Shown: piece by piece, positions 17,847 through 25,685 of the stretch
Position numbering within the stretch: position 1 is the stretch's first letter
Layout: each line of letters opens with the position of its first letter
Source of the DNA: Pseudomonas sp. Bout1
GTDB taxonomy: Bacteria > Pseudomonadota > Gammaproteobacteria > Pseudomonadales > Pseudomonadaceae
Direction of reading: 5' to 3'
Assembly (NCBI RefSeq): GCF_034314165.1
Contig: NZ_JAVIWK010000001.1
Coordinates: 5,099,001 to 5,163,000, forward strand
Length of the DNA stretch: 64,000 bases
Position numbers and translations under genes: made by a program
The notes under the pieces: model-generated
Database searches by the model: none
Told to the model about the DNA's origin: nothing
The model's input: only the letters and a program-made list of their open reading frames with translations

Positions 17847-20126
17847 ATGAGGTTCACGCGCATTCATCTGGCACTTGTTGCCGCGAGTATGGGCCATGGG
17901 ATGGTCATGGCCGACACGAACGACAGTGACGTCGGCACCATTGGGGTACAGGGGAAGGCCACGGCAGGTGGCGGTTACATGGTGCAGGAAGAGAGCGCCA
18001 AGGGCCGCTCGACCATCACCAAGGAAGCGCTGGATAAACAGACGGCCACTGGCAACGCGATCGACAAGCTCAAGTACACCCCGGGGCTGAACATCTCCAG
18101 CGAAGACAACACCGGCCTCTCGGGTTTCCGCTTCACCATGCGCGGCATGAACTCCGACCAGGTGGGCATGTCGGTGGACGGCATGCCGATCAACGACTCC
18201 GGCAACTACGCGCTGTACTCCAACCTGTTGGGCGACCCGGAAAACATCGACCAGATTTTCGTCACCCAAGGCTCGTCGGAAGCCGACGGCCCGCACATCG
18301 GTTCCAGCGGCGGCAACATTGGTATCGTGACCATTCGCCCCACCAAGGAAACCGGTGCCTTCGTCAAACAGGTAGCGGGCAGCAATGGCACCTTCAAGAC
18401 CTTCGCACGCCTGAACACCGGCGAAGTCAACGGCTTGAGCAACTGGCTGTCGGCCTCCCACACCGAAGGCCAGATGTGGCGCGGCTCGGGTGCCGTGCGG
18501 GCGGACAAGGTGGAGTGGAACAGCTTCTTCGACGCCGGCAACGGCAACACCGCCAACCTGATTCTCAAGTACCACGAGCAGGACAACAACAGTTATAGCC
18601 AACTGACCAAGTCGCAGTTCCAGCAGTACGGCCGCAAGTACGACCCATACCCGGCAACACCGGCCGTGGGCGCCAATGGCAAGGTCAGCAGCTACTACGA
18701 CCTGGCGCAGAACCCGTTCCAGACCTTCACAGCCGTGCTCAACACCCAGTACAAGTTGAGCGACAACCTGTCCCTCTCGGTGATCCCGTATTACTACTAC
18801 GGCAACGGCAGCGGCGTGGGCTCCTCCGCGTACGCGCTGAACAGCGGCTCGAACAAGGGCGGCGTTTTCGACCTTGGCAACCTGCCGACGCAGGCCCAAT
18901 ACAACGCCGACGGCTCCTCCACCACCGGCGTCTACTACCGCCCTTCGCGCACCCAGACCTGGCGCCCAGGCATCACCACCAAGCTGAACTGGGACCTGGG
19001 CGACCACAGCCTGCAGTTCGGCTACTGGTACGAACGCGCCCGCCAAAGCCAGACCCAACCGTTCATTGCCCTCAAGAACAACGGCAAGCCAAGCGACACC
19101 TGGCCGGACGGCAATTCCGTGGTCGACGCCAACGGCAACACGGTACAGGGCCGCGACCGATACACCGTGACCCCGGCGCAAAAAGTCTGGGCCCAGGACA
19201 CCTGGTATATCAACTCGGACTGGACGCTGATAGGCGGCCTGGCCTTCATGAATGTCGAGCGTGAGGGCACCAACCACGGCAGCCTCACCGAGCAACCGGG
19301 CAAGGCCAGCCAGACCTACAACAAATTGCTGCCCAACGCCGGCCTGAAATACCAGATCGACGAGCGTGACCAGTTGTTCTACAGCCTGTCGCGCAACATG
19401 CGCATTCCGCAAAACTACGTGCTGTACGACAAGGGCGTCGGCTCCCTCGACTCCAAGCCGGAACTCAGCTGGAACCAGGAACTGGGTTGGCGCTACACCG
19501 GCGAAGACAGCACCCTCGCCGCCACCCTGTTCTACATGCAGTTCAAAAATCGCCAGCTCACCTCTCTGGACAGCAACGGTGATTCGGCCGACATCAACGC
19601 CGGCACCGTCATCAACAAAGGCCTGGAGCTGGAGTGGAGCGGCAAGCTGGCGCACAACTTCAACTACTACACCTCCTACACCTACACCAGTTCCGAACAG
19701 CAGGACGACCTGACGGTGTACAGCGCCGGCAAGCCGATCGTATTGCCCACCAGCGGCAAGCAGTTCGCCAACGTGCCGAAGAACATGCTGGCAGCCAACA
19801 TCGGGTATGACGACGGACGCTTCTACGGCACCTTCGGCGGCAAGTTCACCAGCAAACTCTATGGCGACCTGACCAACGATGAGGCCATCTCGGCGCGCAC
19901 CATTTTCAACCTCGGCGCCGGTATCTACCTGCCGGTGGACAAGAAGGTGGTCAAGGACGCAACCCTGCGCCTGAACGTCGACAACCTGTTTGACAAGAAG
20001 TACCTGGACGGCGTGTACACCACCAAGACCAACTCGGCGAGCTACAGCGGTTTCCGCGACGGCGACCCGGCTTACATCGTTGGCCTGGACCGTACCGTCA
20101 CGGTTTCCCTGGAAGCGAATTTCTAA
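17847..20126 (+). CDS. TonB-dependent outer-membrane receptor
   Basis: 759 residues. A short signal peptide (about 22 residues) leads to a plug domain, LDKQTATGNAIDKLKYTPG then GFRFTMRGMNSDQVGMSVDG, and a 22-strand barrel ending in the aromatic C-terminus VTVSLEANF. No N-terminal signalling (STN) domain is present, so it does not use a FecI-type sigma pathway. Conserved barrel end: RLNVDNLFDKKYLDG. Substrate unknown. The neighbouring secreted phospholipase D-like protein and facing PhoD hint at a phosphorylated or metal-bound product. GGGA precedes the ATG. Confidence 0.92.
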   Translation: MRFTRIHLALVAASMGHGMVMADTNDSDVGTIGVQGKATAGGGYMVQEESAKGRSTITKEALDKQTATGNAIDKLKYTPGLNISSEDNTGLSGFRFTMRGMNSDQVGMSVDGMPINDSGNYALYSNLLGDPENIDQIFVTQGSSEADGPHIGSSGGNIGIVTIRPTKETGAFVKQVAGSNGTFKTFARLNTGEVNGLSNWLSASHTEGQMWRGSGAVRADKVEWNSFFDAGNGNTANLILKYHEQDNNSYSQLTKSQFQQYGRKYDPYPATPAVGANGKVSSYYDLAQNPFQTFTAVLNTQYKLSDNLSLSVIPYYYYGNGSGVGSSAYALNSGSNKGGVFDLGNLPTQAQYNADGSSTTGVYYRPSRTQTWRPGITTKLNWDLGDHSLQFGYWYERARQSQTQPFIALKNNGKPSDTWPDGNSVVDANGNTVQGRDRYTVTPAQKVWAQDTWYINSDWTLIGGLAFMNVEREGTNHGSLTEQPGKASQTYNKLLPNAGLKYQIDERDQLFYSLSRNMRIPQNYVLYDKGVGSLDSKPELSWNQELGWRYTGEDSTLAATLFYMQFKNRQLTSLDSNGDSADINAGTVINKGLELEWSGKLAHNFNYYTSYTYTSSEQQDDLTVYSAGKPIVLPTSGKQFANVPKNMLAANIGYDDGRFYGTFGGKFTSKLYGDLTNDEAISARTIFNLGAGIYLPVDKKVVKDATLRLNVDNLFDKKYLDGVYTTKTNSASYSGFRDGDPAYIVGLDRTVTVSLEANF

Positions 20127-20143
20127 CTGCGAGGCTTACGATC

Positions 20144-20791
20144 ATGGACATGGACCTGCTTCACCAAATCACCTTTTATGTGATGTACGCCGCGCTGGCG
20201 ATTGCGATCTTCATCACCATCGAACGCGGCATTTACTTCGCCTACGTGCGTCGCCAGGCCCGCGCACTGACTGAAGTGCTCGGCGCCCACGTGCACAGCG
20301 AGCGCGACCTGCCGCAAAGCCTGACCCGCCGTGACAGCCTGCCGCTTGGCATGGTGTTGCCGATCCTGGCGCAGAAGGCTTCCCATGGTTCGCGCAAGGA
20401 CCTGGACGACGAAATCGAAACCCAGTACCTCAAGACCCGTGCGCCGCTGTCCCGCAGCCTGTGGATCATCGAAACCATCACTACGGCCGCCCCATTGCTG
20501 GGCTTGCTGGGCACCATCCTCGGCATCATCGACACCTTCAAGGCCCTGGCAACCGCGGGCGTGTCCGACCCGGGGCAGATTTCCGGTGGCATCGGTACGG
20601 CCTTGTTCGCCACGGGTTTGGGTATCGCCATCGCGCTGTTCTGCGTGGTGTTCCACAACTTCTTCCAGGACAGCCTGGAGCGCATCAACGACCAACTGAA
20701 GATCCTGCTGATCCGCGCCGCAACCGGTGCCCGCGTGCAGGGTGAAGTGCCGCACCTGGTACCGACACCGCTGCAAAGCCGCACTGCGTGA
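20144..20791 (+). CDS. exbB: ExbB-type proton channel protein
   Basis: 215 residues, three transmembrane helices: residues ~5-30, then two in the family core WIIETITTAAPLLGLLGTIL and GGIGTALFATGLGIAIALFC. ExbB has no separate catalytic motif; the conserved core around GLLGTILGIIDTF lines the channel with ExbD's helix. It starts 17 bases after the receptor gene, so the operon brackets the receptor with its own motor genes. A strong terminator follows its stop. Confidence 0.9.
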   Translation: MDMDLLHQITFYVMYAALAIAIFITIERGIYFAYVRRQARALTEVLGAHVHSERDLPQSLTRRDSLPLGMVLPILAQKASHGSRKDLDDEIETQYLKTRAPLSRSLWIIETITTAAPLLGLLGTILGIIDTFKALATAGVSDPGQISGGIGTALFATGLGIAIALFCVVFHNFFQDSLERINDQLKILLIRAATGARVQGEVPHLVPTPLQSRTA

Positions 20792-20799
20792 CCTTCCCG

Positions 20800-20829
20800 G
20801 GGCGGGCGCATCATGCGCCCGCCCTTTTT
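20800..20829 (+). terminator. Strong intrinsic terminator between exbB and the phospholipase gene
   Basis: GGGCGGGCGCA (20800-20810), loop TCA, TGCGCCCGCCC (20814-20824), then TTTTT. It ends the exbD-tonB-receptor-exbB transcript. The next gene starts 19 bases later, so it depends on read-through or on an unseen promoter. Confidence 0.88.
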
Positions 20830-20847
20830 CTGCCCGATGAGACGCCT

Positions 20848-22065
20848 ATGTCCATATCGCTGAAATTACGTATCGCCGGCCTTGCAGGCCTGCTCCTCAG
20901 TCCGCTTGCCCAGGCGGACTTTTCAATTCCGGGGTTTGAGTTGGTACACACCGTGCCAGTGGACACCCAACTTGGCACCGCCGATCTGCGCCAGCCCGGC
21001 CCCGTGTGGATCCAGCTGTTCGACGGCGCGAAAAGCCGCATCGACATCGGCCAGTTCTACGCGGCCGACCATCCTGGCTCGGTGATGGACAGGGTGATTG
21101 AACACCTGGAAGCCGCCGGCAAACGTGGGGTGAAAATTCGCTTCCTGCTGGAAGAAAAAGGCGTGCGGCTGTCGGAAGCTTCCACGCTGGACCGGCTGCG
21201 GGCGATCCCCAACCTGACCTTTCGCATCCTGCCGTACGGCAAGCTGAGTGGCGGGATCATCCACGCCAAATACATGGTGGTGGACGGCAAGCAGGCGTTT
21301 ATCGGCAGCCAGAACTTCGACTGGCGTTCGCTGGAGCATATCCACGAAACCGGGCTGTTGATCAGTGATGCAACCGTCGTCGCCCAGACCCAGGCCATTT
21401 TTGAACAGGACTGGCAGGCCCAGGCAGCGTTGGCCGGCAACAAGCCTGTCGCCCTGCCCGCCACAGGCGCTACACCGCCGCGCACCGGCAACTACCTGGT
21501 AGCCAGCCCCCAACGCTACAACCCGCCGGGTGTGGGTGATTCACAACTGGAACTGCCACGCCTGCTGGGCGAGGCGAAAAAGGAAGTGCGCGTACAACTG
21601 CTGGACTACGCGCCGCTGTCCTATGGACCTGACAGAACCCGGCCTTATTACGCAGTAATCGACAACGCAGTGCGTGCGGCGGCGGCGCGTGGGGTGTCGA
21701 TCAAGTTGATGGTGTCCAACTGGAACACCGAAGCGCTGGAATTGCCGTACCTGAAAAGCCTGGCCGTACTGCCGAATGTCGAGGTCAAGATCGTCACGCT
21801 GCCCGAGGCCAGGCAAGGATTTATTCCTTATGCGCGGGTGATTCACAGCAAGACCCTGGAGATTGACGGGCAAGTGGCGTGGGTGGGGACGAGTAACTGG
21901 CTGGGCGGCTACCTGGATAACTCGCGCAATCTGGAAGTGGTGATGCGCAGTGAGGCGATGGCCAAGCGCGTGGGAGATTTGCACGAGCAACTGTGGGATG
22001 GGCCCTATGCCAAAGCGCTGGAAGTGACGAGCGAGTACCCACAGCCACACCCGGGCAAGCCTTGA
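20848..22065 (+). CDS. Secreted phospholipase D-like protein with two HKD motifs
   Basis: 405 residues from the ATG at 20848, chosen because it gives a clean signal peptide (LRIAGLAGLLLSPLAQA, cleavage near residue 23). An in-frame GTG at 20788 lies before the terminator and is unlikely. Both catalytic HKD motifs are intact: IIHAKYMVVDGKQAFIGSQN and VIHSKTLEIDGQVAWVGTSN. Enzymes of this fold cleave phosphodiesters through a phospho-histidine intermediate; lipids, teichoic-like polymers or nucleic acids are possible substrates. The signal peptide places it in the periplasm or outside. Confidence 0.88.
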   Translation: MSISLKLRIAGLAGLLLSPLAQADFSIPGFELVHTVPVDTQLGTADLRQPGPVWIQLFDGAKSRIDIGQFYAADHPGSVMDRVIEHLEAAGKRGVKIRFLLEEKGVRLSEASTLDRLRAIPNLTFRILPYGKLSGGIIHAKYMVVDGKQAFIGSQNFDWRSLEHIHETGLLISDATVVAQTQAIFEQDWQAQAALAGNKPVALPATGATPPRTGNYLVASPQRYNPPGVGDSQLELPRLLGEAKKEVRVQLLDYAPLSYGPDRTRPYYAVIDNAVRAAAARGVSIKLMVSNWNTEALELPYLKSLAVLPNVEVKIVTLPEARQGFIPYARVIHSKTLEIDGQVAWVGTSNWLGGYLDNSRNLEVVMRSEAMAKRVGDLHEQLWDGPYAKALEVTSEYPQPHPGKP

Positions 22066-22069
22066 ACCG

Positions 22070-22100
22070 TTGCCCGCAAACGGTATGACTTTGCGGGCAA
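22070..22100 (+). terminator. Hairpin after the phospholipase D-like gene
   Basis: TTGCCCGCAAA (22070-22080) pairs perfectly with TTTGCGGGCAA (22090-22100) across a 9-base loop, five bases after the stop codon. Only a poor U-run follows. Confidence 0.6.
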
Positions 22101-22195
22101 TGTCACATTGCCAGATATCCACGCTGCACTTTTTCGCCTTTGCGTTGACCAACCCTGCGTAGTCGCCGATCAATACTCAGGGATGCAGAGCAGGG

Positions 22196-22522
22196 ATGAA
22201 CAACACACGCAATGGACTGTACGGAGCCGCGCTGCTTTGGGCTGTGATCGGGCTTACAGGTTGTGCCAATTCCATGACCTCCACCGGTGTACCGGGGGTG
22301 AAGATGGGCGACAGCTATGAGCAGGTACTTGCCGTGGTCAGCCGCGACAATACGGTGACCAGGAAGATCGACGGGCAGGGATTGCGGGCTGAGGGTTACT
22401 CGCAGACGTTCAGGGATTGTCGCAGCACCTATTTTATCTTCCAGGGTGCCGACGGCTTGCAGATGGTCAGCCATGAGCCCGCGCCGCATCTGTCGGTCAG
22501 CCAGAACTGCCGCCAGCCATGA
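22196..22522 (+). CDS. Small lipoprotein, function unknown
   Basis: 108 residues. The N-terminus is a lipoprotein signal ending in the lipobox LTGC (Cys at about residue 22), so the mature ~86-residue protein is membrane-anchored. The rest resembles small outer-membrane lipoproteins of the SmpA/OmlA kind in having VKMGDSYEQVLAVV, a pattern often followed by a two-helix/beta fold, but I do not recognise the family. It overlaps the next lipoprotein gene by four bases (ATGA), so the two are co-translated. Confidence 0.7.
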   Translation: MNNTRNGLYGAALLWAVIGLTGCANSMTSTGVPGVKMGDSYEQVLAVVSRDNTVTRKIDGQGLRAEGYSQTFRDCRSTYFIFQGADGLQMVSHEPAPHLSVSQNCRQP

Positions 22523-23064
22523 GTACTTTACGAGTAATTCCCGCCCTGTTCCTGGTACTGCTCACTGGCTGTGGCCAGGTGTATAACGTGCGCTCCCTCA
22601 ACACTGCCTATACGGCGCCGCAGTCCGCCGAGACGGCGCGCTTGCGCATTATCAGCGACGGCATGGTGCGCGCGGTGCCAGGGCGTGATTGCCTGGACTG
22701 GAATGTCCCGGGCGCGGGGGTGATGGTGTCTGCCAAATCCGGTTTCGCCGACCGCAATGGCGCAACCCTGGGTATGCCAGGGCCGATTTATACGTGGGAC
22801 GGTGCGGTGTCGTCCGAACTGGTGATTCCGGCGAACACGCCCATTGCCTTTCACTACCTTGGGCTGCCGCAAGGTGGCAGGCAATGTTTCAACACCATGA
22901 CTTTTATCCCCCAGCCCGGCATGGACTACATGGTGCGCGTGTCCTCGTCCCGCAGTTGCGCGTTCGAGCTGGCGGAACTGCCGAAGGGTGCTGAACGGTG
23001 GAACCCGATTGAACCGACGCCGTCGGGAAGACTGTCGATGTGCAACGCGATGGATAACTTCTAG
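22519..23064 (+). CDS. Lipoprotein, function unknown
   Basis: 181 residues with a lipobox LLTGC near residue 18. The mature part has several cysteines (GRDCLDWN, RQCFNTM, SRSCAFEL, LSMCNAM), suggesting disulfides, and is probably all-beta. I do not recognise the family. It is translationally coupled to the lipoprotein gene before it; the pair probably acts together at the envelope. A bidirectional hairpin terminator shared with the tRNA operon lies 57 bases downstream. Confidence 0.7.
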   Translation: MSTLRVIPALFLVLLTGCGQVYNVRSLNTAYTAPQSAETARLRIISDGMVRAVPGRDCLDWNVPGAGVMVSAKSGFADRNGATLGMPGPIYTWDGAVSSELVIPANTPIAFHYLGLPQGGRQCFNTMTFIPQPGMDYMVRVSSSRSCAFELAELPKGAERWNPIEPTPSGRLSMCNAMDNF

Positions 23065-23120
23065 CGGTCCAGGCGCAACGTGGGTTGAGGCGTTGCGCCA
23101 CGGCCCACAAAAACCGCACA

Positions 23121-23158
23121 AACAAAAACGCCGATCATTGCTGATCGGCGTTTTTGTT
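23121..23158. terminator. Bidirectional terminator between the lipoprotein and tRNA genes
   Basis: AACAAAAACGCCGATCA (23121-23137), loop TTGC, and its exact inverse (23142-23158). Both arms end in A/T runs, so it can stop transcription from the lipoprotein pair on the plus strand and the tRNA operon on the minus strand. Confidence 0.9.
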
Positions 23159-23163
23159 GAATA

Positions 23164-23239
<76 letters not shown>

Positions 23240-23242
23240 AAA

Positions 23243-23318
23243 TGGCGTCCCCTAGGGGACTCGAACCCCTGTTACCGCCGTGAAAGGGCGGTGTCCTAGG
23301 CCACTAGACGAAGGGGAC
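23243..23318 (-). tRNA. tRNA-Glu(TTC), copy 1
   Basis: 76 bases with an encoded CCA end. The anticodon loop CTTTCAC is closed by CCGCC/GGCGG, and acceptor GTCCCC pairs with GGGGAC. Only 3 bases separate it from the following tRNA-Gly. Confidence 0.96.
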
Positions 23319-23423
23319 ACGCTACTGAAACACATGGTGTGTGCTTCAGTGCCCAGAGGCCTCGTCCGAAGACTTGGTCCTGGTTTCACTCAGCGCCGCC
23401 CGAGAGCAACACTGCTTAAAAAT

Positions 23424-23499
<76 letters not shown>

Positions 23500-23502
23500 A
23501 TA

Positions 23503-23578
23503 TGGCGTCCCCTAGGGGACTCGAACCCCTGTTACCGCCGTGAAAGGGCGGTGTCCTAGGCCACTAGACGAAGGGGAC
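23503..23578 (-). tRNA. tRNA-Glu(TTC), copy 2
   Basis: Same sequence as the Glu gene at 23243; first gene of the operon. The 3-base spacer to the Gly gene differs from the first pair by one base. Confidence 0.96.
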
Positions 23579-23640
23579 ACACGTACAACATTCACTCCCT
23601 ACCGCGTTTCGCTGTGTGCTTTACGCTGTAAGTGGCGCGC

Positions 23641-23669
23641 ATTCTATGGATGGATTGGGAGGTCGTCAA
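23641..23669 (-). promoter_or_regulatory. tRNA operon promoter with stringent-type discriminator
   Basis: On the minus strand: TTGACG (23664-23669), a 17-base spacer, TAGAAT (23641-23646), then the GC-rich discriminator GCGCGCC. This is a near-consensus sigma-70 promoter of the growth-rate and ppGpp-controlled class that drives stable RNA genes. The first tRNA begins about 60 bases later. Confidence 0.85.
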
Positions 23670-23936
23670 CCCCCAAGGATAAATTTATTTAAATCAATGA
23701 CTTCGCCGTGGTTTACGGGACTTGCAAGGGTTTCTCGCCGTCCAGGCTTTGACGCCTATATTCTGGCGTTCCACAAGGCGCTATAGTTCGCAGTGGCAAA
23801 TGATGGCAATGTGCATCTACGCAGGGACTGCCTACCTATATAGAAGAAACTACTGGCGCTACTGGTCGCTCAGTCCTATCCGGCCAGTGCCCCAGTCACT
23901 ACACTTCAACGCAAACCCCATAAAGAGGTCACACCG
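23670..23936. other. Non-coding stretch before the membrane-anchored coiled-coil protein gene
   Basis: No gene found. It contains a short AT-rich run (ATAAATTTATTTAAAT around 23685) behind the tRNA promoter, which may act as an UP element. Further on there is only ordinary sequence up to a GAGG ribosome site at 23925. No convincing plus-strand promoter stands out. Confidence 0.5.
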
Positions 23937-24707
23937 GTGACACCACTCATGATCACCCTGCTGGTAATAGCCGGGATCGTAATACTGATCGCCATTGGCT
24001 ACATGAACCACGTGGTGGAAAACAATAAGCTGGAAAAAAACCGGACCCGGATCGAACTCAATGACCGGCTGCGTCGCTGCGGCGAAATCACCGAGACCTT
24101 CCCAGGCCAGTTGATGACGCCGCGACTCAAGTTGCTGCTGACCCGCCTGGAGCTCAACGTCAATCAGCGCCTGTTGAACCTGGACAAGTCCAATGCGTCG
24201 CTCAAGGCACGTATTGTTGAGCTCAACGCGCTCGTGGCGCAGGGCGAATCAATTCCGGTGAACAACCCGCCCGGCCCGATCCAGACCGAAGCCAAGGCCA
24301 AGGACGTACGGTTCCTTCTGGAAGCGTTGCATGGCCAAGTGACCCGTGCGGCCCAGGACGGTTTCCTGCCGACCAATGAAGCCAAGCACTGGATCAAGGA
24401 AATCCGCCACATCCTGGTGCTGCTGCACATCGAGTTCTTCAACAACCTCGGCCAGCACGCGCTGCAACAAGGCCAGCCGGGCCAGGCACGCCTGGCGTTC
24501 GAGCGCGGCGTGCAGTACCTGCGCAAACAGCCGGAGCCGGTGGTGTATAGCCAGCAGCTGCAATTGCTCGAAAAACAACTGGCGCGTGCCAACTCCATGG
24601 TGCTGACCAACATCCAGCCGGCCGAAGACGAGGTCAATGAATTGACCGAAGGCTTGAAAGTGGTGGATGCAGATGCAGACTGGAAGAAGAAAGCTATCTA
24701 CGACTGA
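23937..24707 (+). CDS. Membrane-anchored helical protein, function unknown
   Basis: 256 residues from a GTG at 23937 with GAGG eight bases upstream. One N-terminal membrane helix (ITLLVIAGIVILIAIGYM) is followed by a long, charged helical region that probably faces the cytoplasm, with coiled-coil-like stretches (NNKLEKNRTRIELNDRLRRC; NQRLLNLDKSNASLKARIVE). Residues ~150-230 look like two tetratricopeptide-type helix pairs (IEFFNNLGQHALQQGQPGQA, RLAFERGVQYLRK). I do not recognise a characterised family. From memory a similar protein sits beside the tRNA-Gly/Glu genes in P. aeruginosa. Confidence 0.75.
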   Translation: MTPLMITLLVIAGIVILIAIGYMNHVVENNKLEKNRTRIELNDRLRRCGEITETFPGQLMTPRLKLLLTRLELNVNQRLLNLDKSNASLKARIVELNALVAQGESIPVNNPPGPIQTEAKAKDVRFLLEALHGQVTRAAQDGFLPTNEAKHWIKEIRHILVLLHIEFFNNLGQHALQQGQPGQARLAFERGVQYLRKQPEPVVYSQQLQLLEKQLARANSMVLTNIQPAEDEVNELTEGLKVVDADADWKKKAIYD

Positions 24708-24718
24708 TCCCCTGCCAT

Positions 24719-24747
24719 TGTGGTGGGCGGTCAACCCGCTCGCCACA
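24719..24747. repeat. Single REP-like hairpin
   Basis: TGTGGTGGGCGG ... CCCGCTCGCCACA forms an imperfect hairpin directly after the preceding gene; it resembles a solitary REP sequence and could act as a terminator. Confidence 0.55.
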
Positions 24748-24829
24748 TGCCATCACTCTGTACCTATCCCCCTCCCGCCGAATAGCGTAAAAAAGGCTCC
24801 CTCTCTCCGTTAACGAAAAGGGCTCCTGC

Positions 24830-25642
24830 ATGCCTGTCGCGCTTATCGATGGACAACCGCTGCACTACCTCGACCAGGGCACCGGCCCGGCCGTTCTCCT
24901 CGGTTCCAGCTACCTGTGGGACAGCCAGATGTGGGCGCCGCAGATCGAAGCCCTTTCGCAACAGTACCGGGTGATCGTCCCCGAGTTATGGGGCCACGGC
25001 GAGTCCGGCGCATTGCCTGCGAACACCGCTTCGCTGGACGACCTGGCGCGCCAGCACCTGGCCCTGCTGGGTCAGTTGGACATTGCTCAGGTAAACCTCG
25101 TCGGTTTGTCGGTCGGCGGCATGTGGGGCGCACGCCTGGCATTGCTGGCACCTGAGCGAATCAACAGCCTGGTGCTGATGGACACCCACTTGGGTGCCGA
25201 GCCTGAAGCCACTCGCCAGTACTATTTTTCGCTGTTCAAGATGATCGAAGACGCCGGAGCGATTCCCGAGCCACTGCTGGATGTGGTGGCGCCGATCTTT
25301 TTCCGCCCTGGCATCGATCGGGAATCGGCCCTGTACCAAGGCTTTCGCAACGCACTGAAAGCCTTCCCCAAAGAGCGCCTGCTGCAAAGCATCGTGCCCC
25401 TGGGCCGGATTATCTTCAGCCGCGACGATGTGCTGGAACAGCTTTCACGCCTCGACGCCGACACCACCCTGGTAATGTGTGGGGAGCAAGACAAGCCAAG
25501 GCCACCGGCTGAATCAGAAGAAATGGCGGCCTTGATCGGCTGCATGCTGACGTTGATTCCGGACGCCGGGCATATCTCCAGCCGGGAAAACCCCGACTTC
25601 GTCAACGAAGCCCTGCTGACCTTCCTGGCCAACAACGCCTGA
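24830..25642 (+). CDS. Alpha/beta hydrolase
   Basis: 270 residues. The nucleophile elbow is LVGLSVGGMWG, the acid lies in MCGEQDKP and the catalytic His in IPDAGHISSREN, completing a Ser-Asp-His triad. The size and the motif PELWGHGESG place it with carboxylesterases and 3-oxoadipate enol-lactonase-like enzymes. No signal peptide, so it is cytoplasmic. No aromatic-catabolism genes lie nearby, so the substrate is open. It converges on a chemoreceptor gene. Confidence 0.88.
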   Translation: MPVALIDGQPLHYLDQGTGPAVLLGSSYLWDSQMWAPQIEALSQQYRVIVPELWGHGESGALPANTASLDDLARQHLALLGQLDIAQVNLVGLSVGGMWGARLALLAPERINSLVLMDTHLGAEPEATRQYYFSLFKMIEDAGAIPEPLLDVVAPIFFRPGIDRESALYQGFRNALKAFPKERLLQSIVPLGRIIFSRDDVLEQLSRLDADTTLVMCGEQDKPRPPAESEEMAALIGCMLTLIPDAGHISSRENPDFVNEALLTFLANNA

Positions 25643-25651
25643 GCGCCCTGC

Positions 25652-25685
25652 CCTTTGATCACCGCAAGCGTGCGGTGATCAAAGG
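25652..25685. terminator. Bidirectional terminator overlapping the chemoreceptor stop codon
   Basis: CCTTTGATCACCGCA (25652-25666), loop AGCG, and its exact 15-base inverse (25671-25685). It serves the convergent hydrolase and chemoreceptor genes; the chemoreceptor stop codon (25679-25681) lies inside the stem. Confidence 0.8.

Noticed and set aside
17634..19655. 673-codon minus-strand frame across the TonB receptor
   Set aside because: Low-complexity Val/Gly/Ala/Gln-rich product antisense to a clear receptor gene, caused by codon bias.
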